64,000 bases of DNA from Methylocystis sp. IM3 (GCF_038070105.1 NZ_JBBPBZ010000002.1:1294501-1358500); one strand, 5' to 3'. Positions 37,438-47,148 are shown, counted from the stretch's first letter. The notes: generated by a model from the sequence alone, not told the origin. Made by a program: numbers and translations.

Positions 37438-39270
37438 ATGTGCGGAATTGTCGGGATACTGGGAAAGGGGCCGGTCGCGGGGCAGCTCGTCGAGGCGCTC
37501 AAGCGGCTCGAATATCGCGGCTATGATTCCGCGGGCGTCGCCACGCTCGAGCGCGGCGGCGCGCTCACGCGCCTCAGGGCGAGCGGCAAGCTCAAGAACC
37601 TCGAAGAAAAGCTCGCGGCCACGCCGCTTCAGGGCGCCGTCGGCATTGGCCATACCCGCTGGGCGACGCATGGCAAGCCGACCGAGGACAACGCCCATCC
37701 CCACGCCGCCGACCGCGTCGCGGTCGTTCACAACGGCATCATCGAAAACTTTCGGGAGCTGCGCCAGGAGTTGATGGGGCGGGGCCATAAGTTTTCCTCC
37801 GAGACCGATTCCGAGGTGGTCGCCCATCTTGTCGCCGAGCGCCTGGCGGCGGGCGACGCGCCCGAGGCAGCGGTCGCGGCGGCGCTCAAGCGCCTCAAGG
37901 GCGCCTTCGCCCTGGCCTTTCTCTTCGACGACCGGCCCGATCTGCTGATCGGCGCACGGCGCGGCTCGCCGCTCGCCGTGGGCTGGAGCGAGGAGGGCGC
38001 CTATCTCGGATCGGACGCTCTGGCGCTTGCCCCCTTCGCCACCTCCATCGCCTATCTCGAAGAGGGCGACTGGGTGGCGCTGCGCCGCGACGGGACGCAG
38101 TTTTTCGACGCCGCCGACAGGCCCGTCGAACGTCGCCGCCTGCCGCTGACGCCGGGCTCTTTCCTTGTCGACAAGGGCAATTACCGCCACTTCATGGCCA
38201 AGGAAATCCACGAGCAGCCCGAGGTCGTGGGCCGGACGCTCGCTCATTACCTCGACCTCGCCGAGGGCGTCGTGCGCCTGCCCTTCGATCTGGATTTCGA
38301 CGCCAAATCTCTTTCGCGGGTGACGATTTCAGCCTGCGGCACCGCTTTTTACGCCGGCCTTGTGGCCCGCTACTGGCTGGAGCGTTTCGCCTGCCTCTCG
38401 GTCGAGATCGACATTGCTTCCGAGTTTCGCTACCGCGACCCGCCGCTTCCCGAGAAGGGCCTGATGATCGTCGTCTCGCAATCGGGCGAGACCGCGGATA
38501 CGCTGGCAGCGCTGCGCTACGCCCGGGAGCATGGGCAGCACATTCTTTCCGTCGTGAATGTCGAGACCTCGACCATCGCCCGCGAGAGCGACACGGTGGC
38601 CAAGACTCTCGCCGGGCCGGAGATCGGGGTCGCCTCGACCAAGGCGTTCACCTGTCAGCTCGCCGTCTTCGCCTGCCTCGCGCTGGCGCTGGGCCGGGCG
38701 CGCGGCGTTCTGACCAGGGAGGAGGAGCGTGCGCTCGTCGCCGAACTCGTCGCCGCGCCGGGCCAGATGGCCGATGCGCTGAACCGGGAGGCGCAAATCG
38801 AGCCCGTCGCCCGCGACGTGGCGCGCGCTTCGAGCGTGCTTTATCTCGGGCGCGGCCCGTCCTACCCGCTGGCGCTCGAGGGCGCGCTCAAGCTCAAGGA
38901 GCTGTCCTATATCCACGCCGAGGGCTATGCGGCGGGCGAATTGAAACACGGCCCCATCGCGCTCATCGATTACGCCATGCCGGTGATCGTCCTGGCGCCG
39001 CCGGATTCGAGCCTCGAAAAGACGGTTTCGAACCTCCAGGAAGTCGCCGCCCGTGGCGGGCATCTCATCCTGATCGGTTCGCCGCGCGCCCGCGAGGCGG
39101 CGGCGGCGGAGCTCGCTGGCTATGTCGAAATGCCCGAAGCCGTCGCCGGACCCTTCGCGCCGCTCGTTTACGCCGTGCCGGCGCAGCTTCTGGCCTACCA
39201 CGTCGCGACCTTCATGGGCAAAGATGTGGATCAGCCGCGAAATCTCGCGAAAAGCGTTACGGTGGAGTAG
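37438..39270 (+). CDS. glmS: glutamine-fructose-6-phosphate aminotransferase
   Basis: 610 residues from the ATG at 37438, which places Cys2 of MCGIVG as the catalytic nucleophile after Met removal; GGAGG precedes it. The glutaminase domain (GHTRWATHGKP, HNGIIENF) is followed by two SIS isomerase domains (SACGTAFYAGLVARYW, VSQSGETADTLAAL) and the C-terminal KSVTVE. It feeds glucosamine-6-phosphate to the GlmM/GlmU route. No glmS ribozyme is recognisable upstream. Confidence 0.98.
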   Translation: MCGIVGILGKGPVAGQLVEALKRLEYRGYDSAGVATLERGGALTRLRASGKLKNLEEKLAATPLQGAVGIGHTRWATHGKPTEDNAHPHAADRVAVVHNGIIENFRELRQELMGRGHKFSSETDSEVVAHLVAERLAAGDAPEAAVAAALKRLKGAFALAFLFDDRPDLLIGARRGSPLAVGWSEEGAYLGSDALALAPFATSIAYLEEGDWVALRRDGTQFFDAADRPVERRRLPLTPGSFLVDKGNYRHFMAKEIHEQPEVVGRTLAHYLDLAEGVVRLPFDLDFDAKSLSRVTISACGTAFYAGLVARYWLERFACLSVEIDIASEFRYRDPPLPEKGLMIVVSQSGETADTLAALRYAREHGQHILSVVNVETSTIARESDTVAKTLAGPEIGVASTKAFTCQLAVFACLALALGRARGVLTREEERALVAELVAAPGQMADALNREAQIEPVARDVARASSVLYLGRGPSYPLALEGALKLKELSYIHAEGYAAGELKHGPIALIDYAMPVIVLAPPDSSLEKTVSNLQEVAARGGHLILIGSPRAREAAAAELAGYVEMPEAVAGPFAPLVYAVPAQLLAYHVATFMGKDVDQPRNLAKSVTVE

Positions 39271-39295
39271 GGCGGGGACGCGTCGCAGCCCCGCC
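39271..39295 (+). terminator. possible hairpin terminator after glmS
   Basis: GGCGGGG (39271-39277) pairs with CCCCGCC (39289-39295) directly after the glmS stop, with an 11-nt loop. There is no T tract, so intrinsic termination is doubtful. Confidence 0.35.
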
Positions 39296-39389
39296 AGCGC
39301 CCCGCCATTGACAGCCGGCCGCCCGAACTGGTCTATGCGAGGCCAGCGCGGCCCGCGCCGCCACGCCAAAGCCAGAGGACAACGACACG

Positions 39390-40214
39390 TTGCTCGCATC
39401 CATCCCGCCCGCCTATGCCGCCCCTTTCGAGCGGGCCTGGCGCCATCGGGAGCTGATCCGCGCCGTCGTGCGGCGCGAATTCATCTCGCGCTTTCGCGGC
39501 TCGCTGCTCGGCCCGGCCTGGGCTGTGCTCTCGCCGCTCATCATGCTGCTGACCTATACGGTGCTGTTTTCCATCACCGTGCCCCAGCTGTCCGCCGGCA
39601 TGAGCGTGACGGAATATGCAAGCGGCATCTTCATCGGGCTCATTGTCTTCAACCTGTTCAGCGAGCTCGCCTATCGCGCGCCGATCCTGCTCCATGAGCA
39701 TGTGAATTTCGTCAAGCGGTCGATCTTTCCCAGTGAAACCATCGCCTGGACCGCGACCATTCGCGCCTTCACCTATGCAGGCGTGGCCTTCGGCGTCTAT
39801 ATCGGTTTCCGGCTGGTCGCCGCCGGGACGCTGCCGCTGACCATCCTGCTGACGCCGCTGCTCGTCGTCCCGTTTGCGCTGTTCATTCTGGGCGTCGTCT
39901 GGTTCCTCATGGCGCTCGGCGCCTTCACGCGCGACGTGGCCCACATCATGGCCTCGATCGTGCCCGTGCTCATGTTCGCAACGCCGATCTTCTATCGGCT
40001 GGAGCAGATCGAGCAGATGTCCCCCTCGACGGCCTACTGGCTGCGCCTCAATATTGTCGGAGATTACATCGAGATGATGCGGGCCGTCGCGCTCGACGGC
40101 CGAGTGCCGAACCTTCTCGGCTACCTCATCGTCGTCGCCGCGTCTTATGCGGTCTTTCTCGGCGGCTACAAGTTCTTCATGCGTTACAAGTCGGTCATCG
40201 TCGATGTCATCTGA
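39390..40214 (+). CDS. wzm: ABC-2 type polysaccharide exporter permease (Wzm-like)
   Basis: 274 residues with six helices. The N-terminus has the typical HRELIRAVVRREFISRFRGSLLGPAW motif region of Wzm/KpsM permeases. It forms the inner-membrane channel for lipid-linked polysaccharide with the Wzt-like ATPase that follows. The two genes overlap by 11 nt. The start codon is a TTG (CGACACGTTGCTCGC), an inference from the frame. Confidence 0.9.
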   Translation: MLASIPPAYAAPFERAWRHRELIRAVVRREFISRFRGSLLGPAWAVLSPLIMLLTYTVLFSITVPQLSAGMSVTEYASGIFIGLIVFNLFSELAYRAPILLHEHVNFVKRSIFPSETIAWTATIRAFTYAGVAFGVYIGFRLVAAGTLPLTILLTPLLVVPFALFILGVVWFLMALGAFTRDVAHIMASIVPVLMFATPIFYRLEQIEQMSPSTAYWLRLNIVGDYIEMMRAVALDGRVPNLLGYLIVVAASYAVFLGGYKFFMRYKSVIVDVI

Positions 40215-40944
40215 GCCCTCCATCCGCTGCACGGGCATCGGAAAAGCCTTTCAGCTTTATGCGCATCAGAACGACCAGCTGAAGCAGGTCCTCTTCGGAC
40301 TGTGGAAGAAATTCTACAGAGAGAAGTGGGTCCTCCACGATGTGAACTTCACCGTAGCCAAGGGCGAGCGGGTCGGCATCGTCGGGCGCAACGGCGCGGG
40401 CAAGACCACCCTGTTGCAGATTCTGTGCGGCATCACCATGCCCACGAAAGGCGAGTTCGAGGTCAAGGGTCGCATCGCGCCTATTCTCGCGCTCGGCTCC
40501 GGCTTCGACGGTCTGCTGACAGGGCGGGAGAACGCCCGCATTGGCGCCGCGATTCTCGGCCTGTCGCGCAAGGAAGTCGACGCGCGGATCGAGGCCATCG
40601 CCGCCTTCGCCGATATCGGGACGTTCTTTGAGCAGCCGATGCGCACCTATTCCATGGGCATGATCGCACGCGTCGCCTTCGCCATCTGCGCCCATGCCGA
40701 CGCCGACGTGCTCATCGTCGATGAGGCGCTGTCGGTCGGCGATGAAATCTTCCAGCGGAAATGCGAGAAATTCATCGAGAGCTTCAGCAGGACGGGGACC
40801 ATCCTCATGGTCTCCCACGATCTCAGCTTTCTCGAGAATCTGTGCGACCGCGTGCTTTGGCTGGAAGACGGCGTCGTGCGCGAGATCGGAGAGCCGGCGC
40901 GGATCATTGCGGATTACCGCGCCGCCATGCTCGAGACGGCCTGA
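40204..40944 (+). CDS. wzt: ABC polysaccharide exporter ATP-binding protein (Wzt/KpsT-like)
   Basis: 246 residues from the ATG at 40204, inside the wzm stop region. Walker A GRNGAGKTTLLQIL, the signature region TYSMGMIARVAFAI (the Wzt/TagH-type form of the C-loop) and Walker B VLIVDEALSVGDEIFQ. It lacks the C-terminal carbohydrate-binding domain of O-antigen Wzt proteins, so glycan recognition must lie elsewhere, as in KpsT systems. It powers export of a surface polysaccharide. Confidence 0.92.
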   Translation: MSSEPSIRCTGIGKAFQLYAHQNDQLKQVLFGLWKKFYREKWVLHDVNFTVAKGERVGIVGRNGAGKTTLLQILCGITMPTKGEFEVKGRIAPILALGSGFDGLLTGRENARIGAAILGLSRKEVDARIEAIAAFADIGTFFEQPMRTYSMGMIARVAFAICAHADADVLIVDEALSVGDEIFQRKCEKFIESFSRTGTILMVSHDLSFLENLCDRVLWLEDGVVREIGEPARIIADYRAAMLETA

Positions 40945-40947
40945 GTC

Positions 40948-41361
40948 TCAATCCTTTGGCAGGGCGAACTCCAGCACGGCGACGCCGCGCCTGTTCGCTT
41001 CTACGAGGAGAGCTTGCGTGCTTTCGCCGCCGCCGAAGGCGATCACGAGTTCTGGCGCGGCCTCGTCCAGCATTCGCGTGTTTCGCTGCATGACGCTTTC
41101 CCGGCTGCTCTTCTTGCGCTCGAAAAGCTGCACGGCGACCTTGTTCGCCGCCCCCCATTGCGCTCCCAGGCGCTCCGCGCCGCCTTCGTTCCCCGCGATG
41201 ATGAGGGTGAAGTTTTTCGCTTGATGGAGTTCGTCCATCTTCTTCGAGACGAACATGCGCTCGGCTGAGGCTTTCCTCAGTTCGAGGCCTGCCTGCGAAC
41301 CGGCGACCCGCGGGTCGGTGCGCCCGACATTTCGACCGCCGCAAATCAAAGCTTTAGTCAT
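40948..41361 (-). CDS. SLOG-family (YspA/DUF2493-like) protein
   Basis: 137 residues with a Rossmann-like start KALICGGRNVG, the LIIAGNEGGAERLGAQWG segment and ELVIAFGGGESTQALLVEA. This is the SLOG/LOG superfamily pattern of nucleotide- or ligand-sensing proteins (DUF2493/YspA branch). The role is unknown. It ends 3 bp from the convergent wzt stop and interrupts the polysaccharide genes on the opposite strand. Upstream, 41362-41499 is AT-rich and probably contains its promoter. Confidence 0.75.
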   Translation of the reverse strand: MTKALICGGRNVGRTDPRVAGSQAGLELRKASAERMFVSKKMDELHQAKNFTLIIAGNEGGAERLGAQWGAANKVAVQLFERKKSSRESVMQRNTRMLDEAAPELVIAFGGGESTQALLVEANRRGVAVLEFALPKD

Positions 41362-41499
41362 GGAATGAAACCAGATCCTATCGGAAAAAATAGTGCCAGT
41401 TCATAGCTACCACTCAATTGCAAACAAACGTCGACATGGTTGCGTCAATTTTCAGATCAGATGATGGTCGAGCGGGGGCCAATCTTCGCGGGGGAGCGA

Positions 41500-42654
41500 T
41501 CATGCCAGGGGCGCGGCGTAGCCGGGGGGCGCGGCCCCTGTCGTGAGCCTCGGTCTGGGGCTGTAGCTCAATCGCGCGATGAGCCACAAGGAAACGCCGA
41601 TTTCCAGAACCAGCAACGCCAGGAGCAGAATCGCGAACCAGGCGCTCACGCGCAGCAGCGATTCAAGCGCCACGAGATAGACGATATGCGCCGCCGGGAC
41701 AGCGATGATGGGCAGGCTGCCCGATGCGCCGCGCCGGCCCGTGATATTGCCGAAGGCGAGCGTCAGCGCGATGGCCAGAAGCGTATGGGCGACGGCGAGC
41801 GACGGCACGCCGAAACGCTTGGCCGCTTCCGCCATCCACTCGCCATACTGGCGGTGATCGCCTTTGGCGGTCGCGCGATTGGCCAGGAAGTCTAGCGCGG
41901 AGAGTTCATAGACGCCGCGCCAGCCGCGCTCCGGAAGGGAGCCGCTGCCCTGCATCGGCAGCGCCATGGCGTATTCGTCGAATTTGGCGATCCGCACTTC
42001 GCTGCTGTTGACGGAGCGCGTCTGGATGCTGCCGTTCGAGAGCGCGATGATGACGCCAGCCTCGTTGCGGCGGAACTCCGCGCGGGCGGCGGTGATGGTT
42101 TCCTCCTGCATCTTTTCAAGTGAAATCTGCCGCAGATAGAGATTGGCGGCGATATCGGGGGTGATCCAGCGCTCGATGTAGAGGGTCTTGCCGCCCGAGG
42201 AGAAAGTGTAGAAATGCGCCGCGTCGAGCATGCGGTGGTTCAGCGAATTGCGCACGACGTTGAGCACGTCCTGCATGTTGCTCGAATAATGCGGCGCGAT
42301 GAAGTTTGCGAGAAGATAGCCCAGAACCACGATGCCCGACGCAAGGCTCAGCGCCGGCCGGCAGATCGCCCAGGGCGACAGGCGCAAGGCGTAGAGCACG
42401 GCGATCATGCCCTCGCTCGCCATGCGCGAAAATTCGAGCGCGGAGGCGACGCCGATGGCCATGGGCAGGGTGACGAAAGCCACCGTCGGCGTCACGCCGA
42501 CGAGGGCGGGCCAAACGAGCCCGCCGCGCACGGCGGCCGGGGGCAGTTGATAGAGGAGATAGGACAGGACGACAGGAACCGAGAGCGCGAGCTGCACGAT
42601 GAGGACCGATAGGCCCACGCGCTTCAATAGATAGGAAAACAGCAGGCGGGGCAT
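41500..42654 (-). CDS. LptF/LptG-family permease
   Basis: 384 residues. Three helices at the N-terminus (about 12-120), a periplasmic jellyroll-like domain (about 145-280, AHFYTFSSGGKTLYIERW), and three C-terminal helices, the LptF/G architecture that extracts LPS from the inner membrane. The pair partner is not adjacent: normally lptF and lptG lie in tandem. It may serve LPS export or be an orphan homologue linked to the surface-glycan cluster. Confidence 0.85.
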   Translation of the reverse strand: MPRLLFSYLLKRVGLSVLIVQLALSVPVVLSYLLYQLPPAAVRGGLVWPALVGVTPTVAFVTLPMAIGVASALEFSRMASEGMIAVLYALRLSPWAICRPALSLASGIVVLGYLLANFIAPHYSSNMQDVLNVVRNSLNHRMLDAAHFYTFSSGGKTLYIERWITPDIAANLYLRQISLEKMQEETITAARAEFRRNEAGVIIALSNGSIQTRSVNSSEVRIAKFDEYAMALPMQGSGSLPERGWRGVYELSALDFLANRATAKGDHRQYGEWMAEAAKRFGVPSLAVAHTLLAIALTLAFGNITGRRGASGSLPIIAVPAAHIVYLVALESLLRVSAWFAILLLALLVLEIGVSLWLIARLSYSPRPRLTTGAAPPGYAAPLA

Positions 42655-42715
42655 CGCCTTGGCTCGCTTCTCGGTCGTTATGGAATGGCGCTCGGGGGCG
42701 CGCCGTCCTGCCGCG

Positions 42716-43609
42716 TCATTTCTTGAAGCGCGCCCAGGCGGCTTTGGAATATTCCGTCCAGGCGGGGTCGAAGACGCCGCGCGAGGGCAGGGCGGTCGCG
42801 CCCGCCCAATGGGCGAAATAGATTTCCTTGCCCTCGTAATCGAGCGGCTTGCCGTCCTTGAAGGTCACGCCCGGCGCCTTGTAGAAGCTTTCATGCGAGG
42901 ACCCCGGTACGACATTGGGCAGGAGCTCGATCGCGAGCCCCCGACGATGCGTGACGAAATTGACGAGCGGCTGGGCGAAGAGCTGCCCGCGCTTGCGTAC
43001 GTCGTGGAAGATCGCCGAGTCTTCCTTCATCGTCTCGATGAAATCCGAGAGCTTCAGATATGCGTTCGAGGTGACCCAGAAACCGTCGTTGAAGAGCAGT
43101 ACATTGTCGAGGAATGAATATTTGCTGCGCCGATCGTTGTAGACATATTCGAAGCTAGGCGAGGCGACGATGAATTCCGTCTTTTTGGCCTCGAGCTTGC
43201 CGAAGATCGGCGTGAAGTCGCGAAAGAGGATCACGTCCACGTCGACATAGGCGACTTCGTCGAGCGGCAGAGCGAGCGCCTGCAATTTGCGCAGTCTGCG
43301 GCGGTTGCTGTTGAAGATTCCCGGATAGAGTTCATGGGAGAGCTTGTCGATCTCCACGGGCTCCTCGGCGACATAGGTGGCGCCGTAGAGATCCGCGGCG
43401 CGGCGCGTCATCTCGACATTGTCGTCATAGGGAATGAGATAGAGCGGGAGCGACGAATTGGTGTCGCGATAGCTCTCCAGGAACGGCAAGAGCCAGTCGA
43501 TGATCTTGTCGTTGCCGACAATGGCGACGCCATAGCGCTTTTGCGGGGCGGCGGCGCCGGCCTCGGCGTCGGGGGACCGCAGGGGTGGATTCGGGAGACG
43601 AAGGCTCAT
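42716..43609 (-). CDS. putative glycosyltransferase (GT-A-like, DxD motif)
   Basis: 297 residues. The N-terminal VAIVGNDKIIDWLLPFLESYR and the VAYVDVDVILFRDF segment (DVD as the DxD metal/nucleotide-sugar site) resemble GT8-like nucleotide-sugar transferases, as do LQALALPLDEVAY and the HWAG segment near the end. The acceptor is unknown. It diverges from the tandem glycosyltransferases across 50 bp. Confidence 0.7.
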   Translation of the reverse strand: MSLRLPNPPLRSPDAEAGAAAPQKRYGVAIVGNDKIIDWLLPFLESYRDTNSSLPLYLIPYDDNVEMTRRAADLYGATYVAEEPVEIDKLSHELYPGIFNSNRRRLRKLQALALPLDEVAYVDVDVILFRDFTPIFGKLEAKKTEFIVASPSFEYVYNDRRSKYSFLDNVLLFNDGFWVTSNAYLKLSDFIETMKEDSAIFHDVRKRGQLFAQPLVNFVTHRRGLAIELLPNVVPGSSHESFYKAPGVTFKDGKPLDYEGKEIYFAHWAGATALPSRGVFDPAWTEYSKAAWARFKK

Positions 43610-43659
43610 ATAGGGGGGTGTACTTGTAAAATTCGGGCAAAAGCAAGGGGGGCGGTCGA

Positions 43660-44919
43660 TTGGTCGAGATTTCCGAGGCGCCGCCGGGCGGGACGCCGCC
43701 CCTCGGCAGGCCCCTTTTGGGAAAAACCGTCGCCGTCGTGCACGCTGCCTGGCACAGTTGCGGCAGCTATCAGGTCAATGTCAGTCAGATCGCCGCCTAT
43801 CGGGCGCTCGGGGCGCGCGTCCTGTCCATCGCCATGATGGACGACATCGCGGCGCCTCCGCTGAACGGCGCCCGCTGGCCGGCCTATGTCGAGGCGACGC
43901 GGGGGATCGGCGCAGATCGGCGCTTCTTTTCCGGCGCGCCGGTTTCCGCGCTCCTGGGCCGCCTTCTGATCGACGGCTGGTGGCGGCTCATCCATGGCGA
44001 TCAGGCGAGCTGGCTCGTCGAACTCGCCAGGCGCGCGCCGCCGCCCGAAGGGATAGGCGAGGAAACGATCGACCTGATCCACGCCAACCATTATTTCACG
44101 CTCCCCTTCGTCGAGACGCTCAAGGGCGGCCGCCGCATACCGGTGCTGCTCGAGACCCAGGACATTCAGGCGCGCCAATATGCGCTGCGCAACAAGGGCG
44201 GCTTTTTCATTCCGCCTTATGCGACTTACGACGACATGCTAAAAATCGAGCTCGACTGGATGCGCCGTGCCGATCTCTGCGTGCATCTCAACGAGGAAGA
44301 GGATCGCGACTTCCGGCGCCTGCTGCCGGACGCCAGACACCGGCTGATCTATCCCGCCGTGCCGGAAGCGCCGAGGGCGCGCGGGCGCGACGTCATCATC
44401 GTCGCGAGCGACAATTACGCCAATTATCTCAGCCTGCGCTGGTTCCTCGAGGAGGTCGTCCCCCTGGCGGGCGGCGCGCGCGTCGGCGTTTACGGCAATA
44501 TCGACGGCGGCGTGAAACGCCGGGATCCGGCGCTCTATGAAGCCCACCGCGCACTGTTCAGGGGCCGCGTCGAGGACATCGGCGCGATTTACGCCAATGC
44601 GGGCTGCGTCCTGCTACCGACGGTCGAGGGACACGGGCTTTCGATCAAGGCGGTCGAGGCGCTCTCCTGCGGGGCGCCGCTGGTGGCGACGCCGCTCGCC
44701 TTCCGCGGCATGAATATCGATCCGGCGGCGCTTTCCAATGTCGCGCTGGCCTCGGACGCCACGCAATTCGCCCGCTATTGGCGCGAGGCGCAGGCGCGCG
44801 CCGACCGCGGCGAAACGCCGCCGCTCGAAAGCGATACCCGCCGCCTTTACGAGCAGGCGTTCAGCCCGCAGGCCTATGCGCGCGCGCTCGCCGGGGCGCT
44901 GGACGCTGTCCCCGCATGA
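43660..44919 (+). CDS. glycosyltransferase (GT4-like), first of a tandem pair
   Basis: 419 residues from a TTG at 43660 with AAGGGGGGCGG upstream. The N-terminal domain starts VVHAAWHSCGSYQVNVSQ and includes HGDQASWLVEL and IPVLLETQDIQARQYALRN. The C-terminal nucleotide-sugar domain has LPTVEGHGLSIKAVEALSCG, the GT-B E-x7-E-like motif. It is clearly paralogous to the next gene, which starts in its stop codon (ATGA). Probably part of surface-polysaccharide assembly. Confidence 0.82.
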   Translation: MVEISEAPPGGTPPLGRPLLGKTVAVVHAAWHSCGSYQVNVSQIAAYRALGARVLSIAMMDDIAAPPLNGARWPAYVEATRGIGADRRFFSGAPVSALLGRLLIDGWWRLIHGDQASWLVELARRAPPPEGIGEETIDLIHANHYFTLPFVETLKGGRRIPVLLETQDIQARQYALRNKGGFFIPPYATYDDMLKIELDWMRRADLCVHLNEEEDRDFRRLLPDARHRLIYPAVPEAPRARGRDVIIVASDNYANYLSLRWFLEEVVPLAGGARVGVYGNIDGGVKRRDPALYEAHRALFRGRVEDIGAIYANAGCVLLPTVEGHGLSIKAVEALSCGAPLVATPLAFRGMNIDPAALSNVALASDATQFARYWREAQARADRGETPPLESDTRRLYEQAFSPQAYARALAGALDAVPA

Positions 44920-46148
44920 GCGGCTCGGCGCTCGCCGGCCGTCGCGTGGCGCTTCTCCACCCGGCCTGGCATTCCTGCGGCACCTATCGCGTCGTACTCG
45001 GGCAGATCGCGGCCTACCGCGCCCTCGGCGCACGGGTCTCGCCCGTCGCCGTGAGCATCGATCCGGGCTTCGCGCCGGAGCGCCGCTGGCTCTGGAAATC
45101 GTTTCTGGCGGCGACCCCGGAGCTTGGCGGCGATCCCCGCCATCTCGGCGGCGCGCCGCTCCATGTCCTCTTCGAGCCGGCCTTTTTTGCAAGAGTCGTC
45201 TGGCCCTATCTGCACGGCGATCAGGCGGCGATCCGATTGGGCCTCGCCGCGCGCGCGCGGCTTTCGCCGGGCGTGGAGGGCGAGGATTACGACCTCGTCC
45301 ACTGCAATCACTTCTTTCTCATGCCCGTCGCGCGGCGCCTGGCGCGCGACCGCGCGCCCATCCTGCTCGACACGCACGACCTTCAGGCCCGACAGTTCGC
45401 GCTGATCAACGAGCGCATGCCCTGGCTTCGCCCGCGCGTGAGCTATGAAGACATGCTGGCGCAGGAGGTCGAGGCCATGCGCGGCGCCGATCTTCTGCTG
45501 CATCTCAATGCGCTGGAGGCGGAGGAATTTCGCGCCCTTCTGCCTCAGAAGCGCCACGCGCTGCTCTATCCGCCGACGCCGCCCGCGCCCACCGGACCGG
45601 GTGGGCCGGATATCGTGATCGTGTCCAGCAACAATACGGCGAATGTGGAGAGCCTCATCTGGTTTCTGCGCGAGGTCGTCCCAAGGGCGCCGGGCGTCAA
45701 AGTGAAGATCGCGGGCAGCGTGGCCGAAGGCGTCAGGGCGCGTGCAGGCGCGCTATATGCCGCCCATCGGGACTGGTTCCTCGGCCGCGTCGAGGACCCC
45801 GGCGCCATCTATGCCAGGGCCCGGCTGGCTCTGCTGCCGACGGTCGGCGGCACCGGCCTGTCGATCAAGACGGTCGAGGCGATGTCGAGCGGCCTGCCGC
45901 TGATTGCGACGCCCCAGGCGCTGCGCGGCATGGACGCAGAGGCCCTTTCGCTGCCGGGCGTCACAGTGGCCGAAAGCGCCGAAGCCTTCGCGGCCGCGCT
46001 CATCCAGGCCGCCGCCGCGCCGCACCCCAGCGATTCGACGCGCGCCTCGAGCGCGGCGAGAGCTTATTACGAGAGCCGCTTCTCGCTTGCCGCCTATCGG
46101 ACGGGCCTCGAAACGTTGGCCGAGGCGACGCTTTCGGCTGCGTTCTGA
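44916..46148 (+). CDS. glycosyltransferase (GT4-like), second of a tandem pair
   Basis: 410 residues from the ATG at 44916, overlapping the upstream stop by 4 nt. It aligns with its neighbour end to end: LLHPAWHSCGTYRVVLGQ versus VVHAAWHSCGSYQVNVSQ, both with QIAAYRALGARV, HGDQA, LETQDIQARQ/LDTHDLQARQ and LLPTV..G.GLSIK..EA..SG. The duplication and coupling suggest two consecutive sugar additions, or a heteromeric pair. No transmembrane segment is seen. Confidence 0.82.
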   Translation: MSGSALAGRRVALLHPAWHSCGTYRVVLGQIAAYRALGARVSPVAVSIDPGFAPERRWLWKSFLAATPELGGDPRHLGGAPLHVLFEPAFFARVVWPYLHGDQAAIRLGLAARARLSPGVEGEDYDLVHCNHFFLMPVARRLARDRAPILLDTHDLQARQFALINERMPWLRPRVSYEDMLAQEVEAMRGADLLLHLNALEAEEFRALLPQKRHALLYPPTPPAPTGPGGPDIVIVSSNNTANVESLIWFLREVVPRAPGVKVKIAGSVAEGVRARAGALYAAHRDWFLGRVEDPGAIYARARLALLPTVGGTGLSIKTVEAMSSGLPLIATPQALRGMDAEALSLPGVTVAESAEAFAAALIQAAAAPHPSDSTRASSAARAYYESRFSLAAYRTGLETLAEATLSAAF

Positions 46149-46331
46149 CATTTATCATTAAAAAACATAGGCTTGTGTTGGACTGTGACCCTGCGGCAAC
46201 GCTGCCGCAAAATCGGCCAACCGCCGGCGCCCGCGGATTTCGCCATCAAAGTTCGGGTGTTAGTTTGGAGCATGACCTTTTTTGTCGCTGCGCCGAAAAC
46301 CGGGCGGCCTTGCTGTTGGAGAGCTGATCAA

Positions 46332-47126
46332 ATGACTTTCAAGGCTACGGTTCTTGGCGCGCTCGCGTCATTCGTCGCGCTCGGGGCGGCCGTCGCGGCC
46401 GATCTGCCGAGCTACAAGGCGCCGCCGCCTCCGCCCCCGCCGGCGGCCTTCGACTGGAGCGGCTATCACTTCGGCGTCAGCGGCGCTTGGGGCGGCGGCA
46501 CGGCGGGCTATAATTCGAACATTACCGCGCTTGGTCCCTTCCCCGGCGCGCCCGGCCTCATCAGCTGGACCAACGCCTCCTCTTCCTATGGCACGACCGG
46601 CTATCTCGTCGGCTTCCAGAGCGGCGCCAGCTGGCAGCTCGCGAACAATGTCGTGCTCGGCTACGAGTCCGATTTCAACTACGCCGACGTGAATTCGACG
46701 AATGGCGGGACGTGGGGCGATTCCCTGCAGAGCAATCTGCGCTGGTTCGGAACCGAGCGGCTGCGCTTCGGCTATGCGTTCGGCCGTCTGATGCCCTACA
46801 TCACCGGCGGTCTGGCCTATGGTCAGCTCCACACGACGGGCGTCTACAACTTCGCGGGCATCGCTTTCCCGACCTCGGTTGGCCATTGGCAGGCGGGCTG
46901 GACAGTCGGCGCGGGTCTGGAATACGCCGTCTTCGACAAAATCAGCGTGAAGGCCGAATATCTCTACTCGAGCCTCCAGGGGAACTACGGCTCGAGCTTC
47001 GGCGTGCCGACGGCTTATCGTACCTTCGTCGGCACGGGCTTCGACACGCATATCGCGCGCGTCGGCGTCAACTACCAGCTCAAGAGCCTCGGCGCTCTGA
47101 TCGGGATGCCCCAGCTGGGCCTGTAA
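46332..47126 (+). CDS. outer-membrane beta-barrel protein (Omp25/RopB-like)
   Basis: 264 residues from the ATG at 46332. A signal peptide ends [10 protein letters not shown], followed by a poly-Pro linker (PPPPPPP) and a small eight-stranded barrel of the OMP_b-brl type: [38 protein letters not shown], and the final strand [10 protein letters not shown]. Same family as the C-terminal barrel of the 873-residue protein. The AT-rich gap upstream (46149-46331) probably holds the promoter; a strong terminator follows. Confidence 0.9.
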   Translation: MTFKATVLGALASFVALGAAVAADLPSYKAPPPPPPPAAFDWSGYHFGVSGAWGGGTAGYNSNITALGPFPGAPGLISWTNASSSYGTTGYLVGFQSGASWQLANNVVLGYESDFNYADVNSTNGGTWGDSLQSNLRWFGTERLRFGYAFGRLMPYITGGLAYGQLHTTGVYNFAGIAFPTSVGHWQAGWTVGAGLEYAVFDKISVKAEYLYSSLQGNYGSSFGVPTAYRTFVGTGFDTHIARVGVNYQLKSLGALIGMPQLGL

Positions 47127-47148
47127 TCGCCAACTCTTGCACGCAGAA

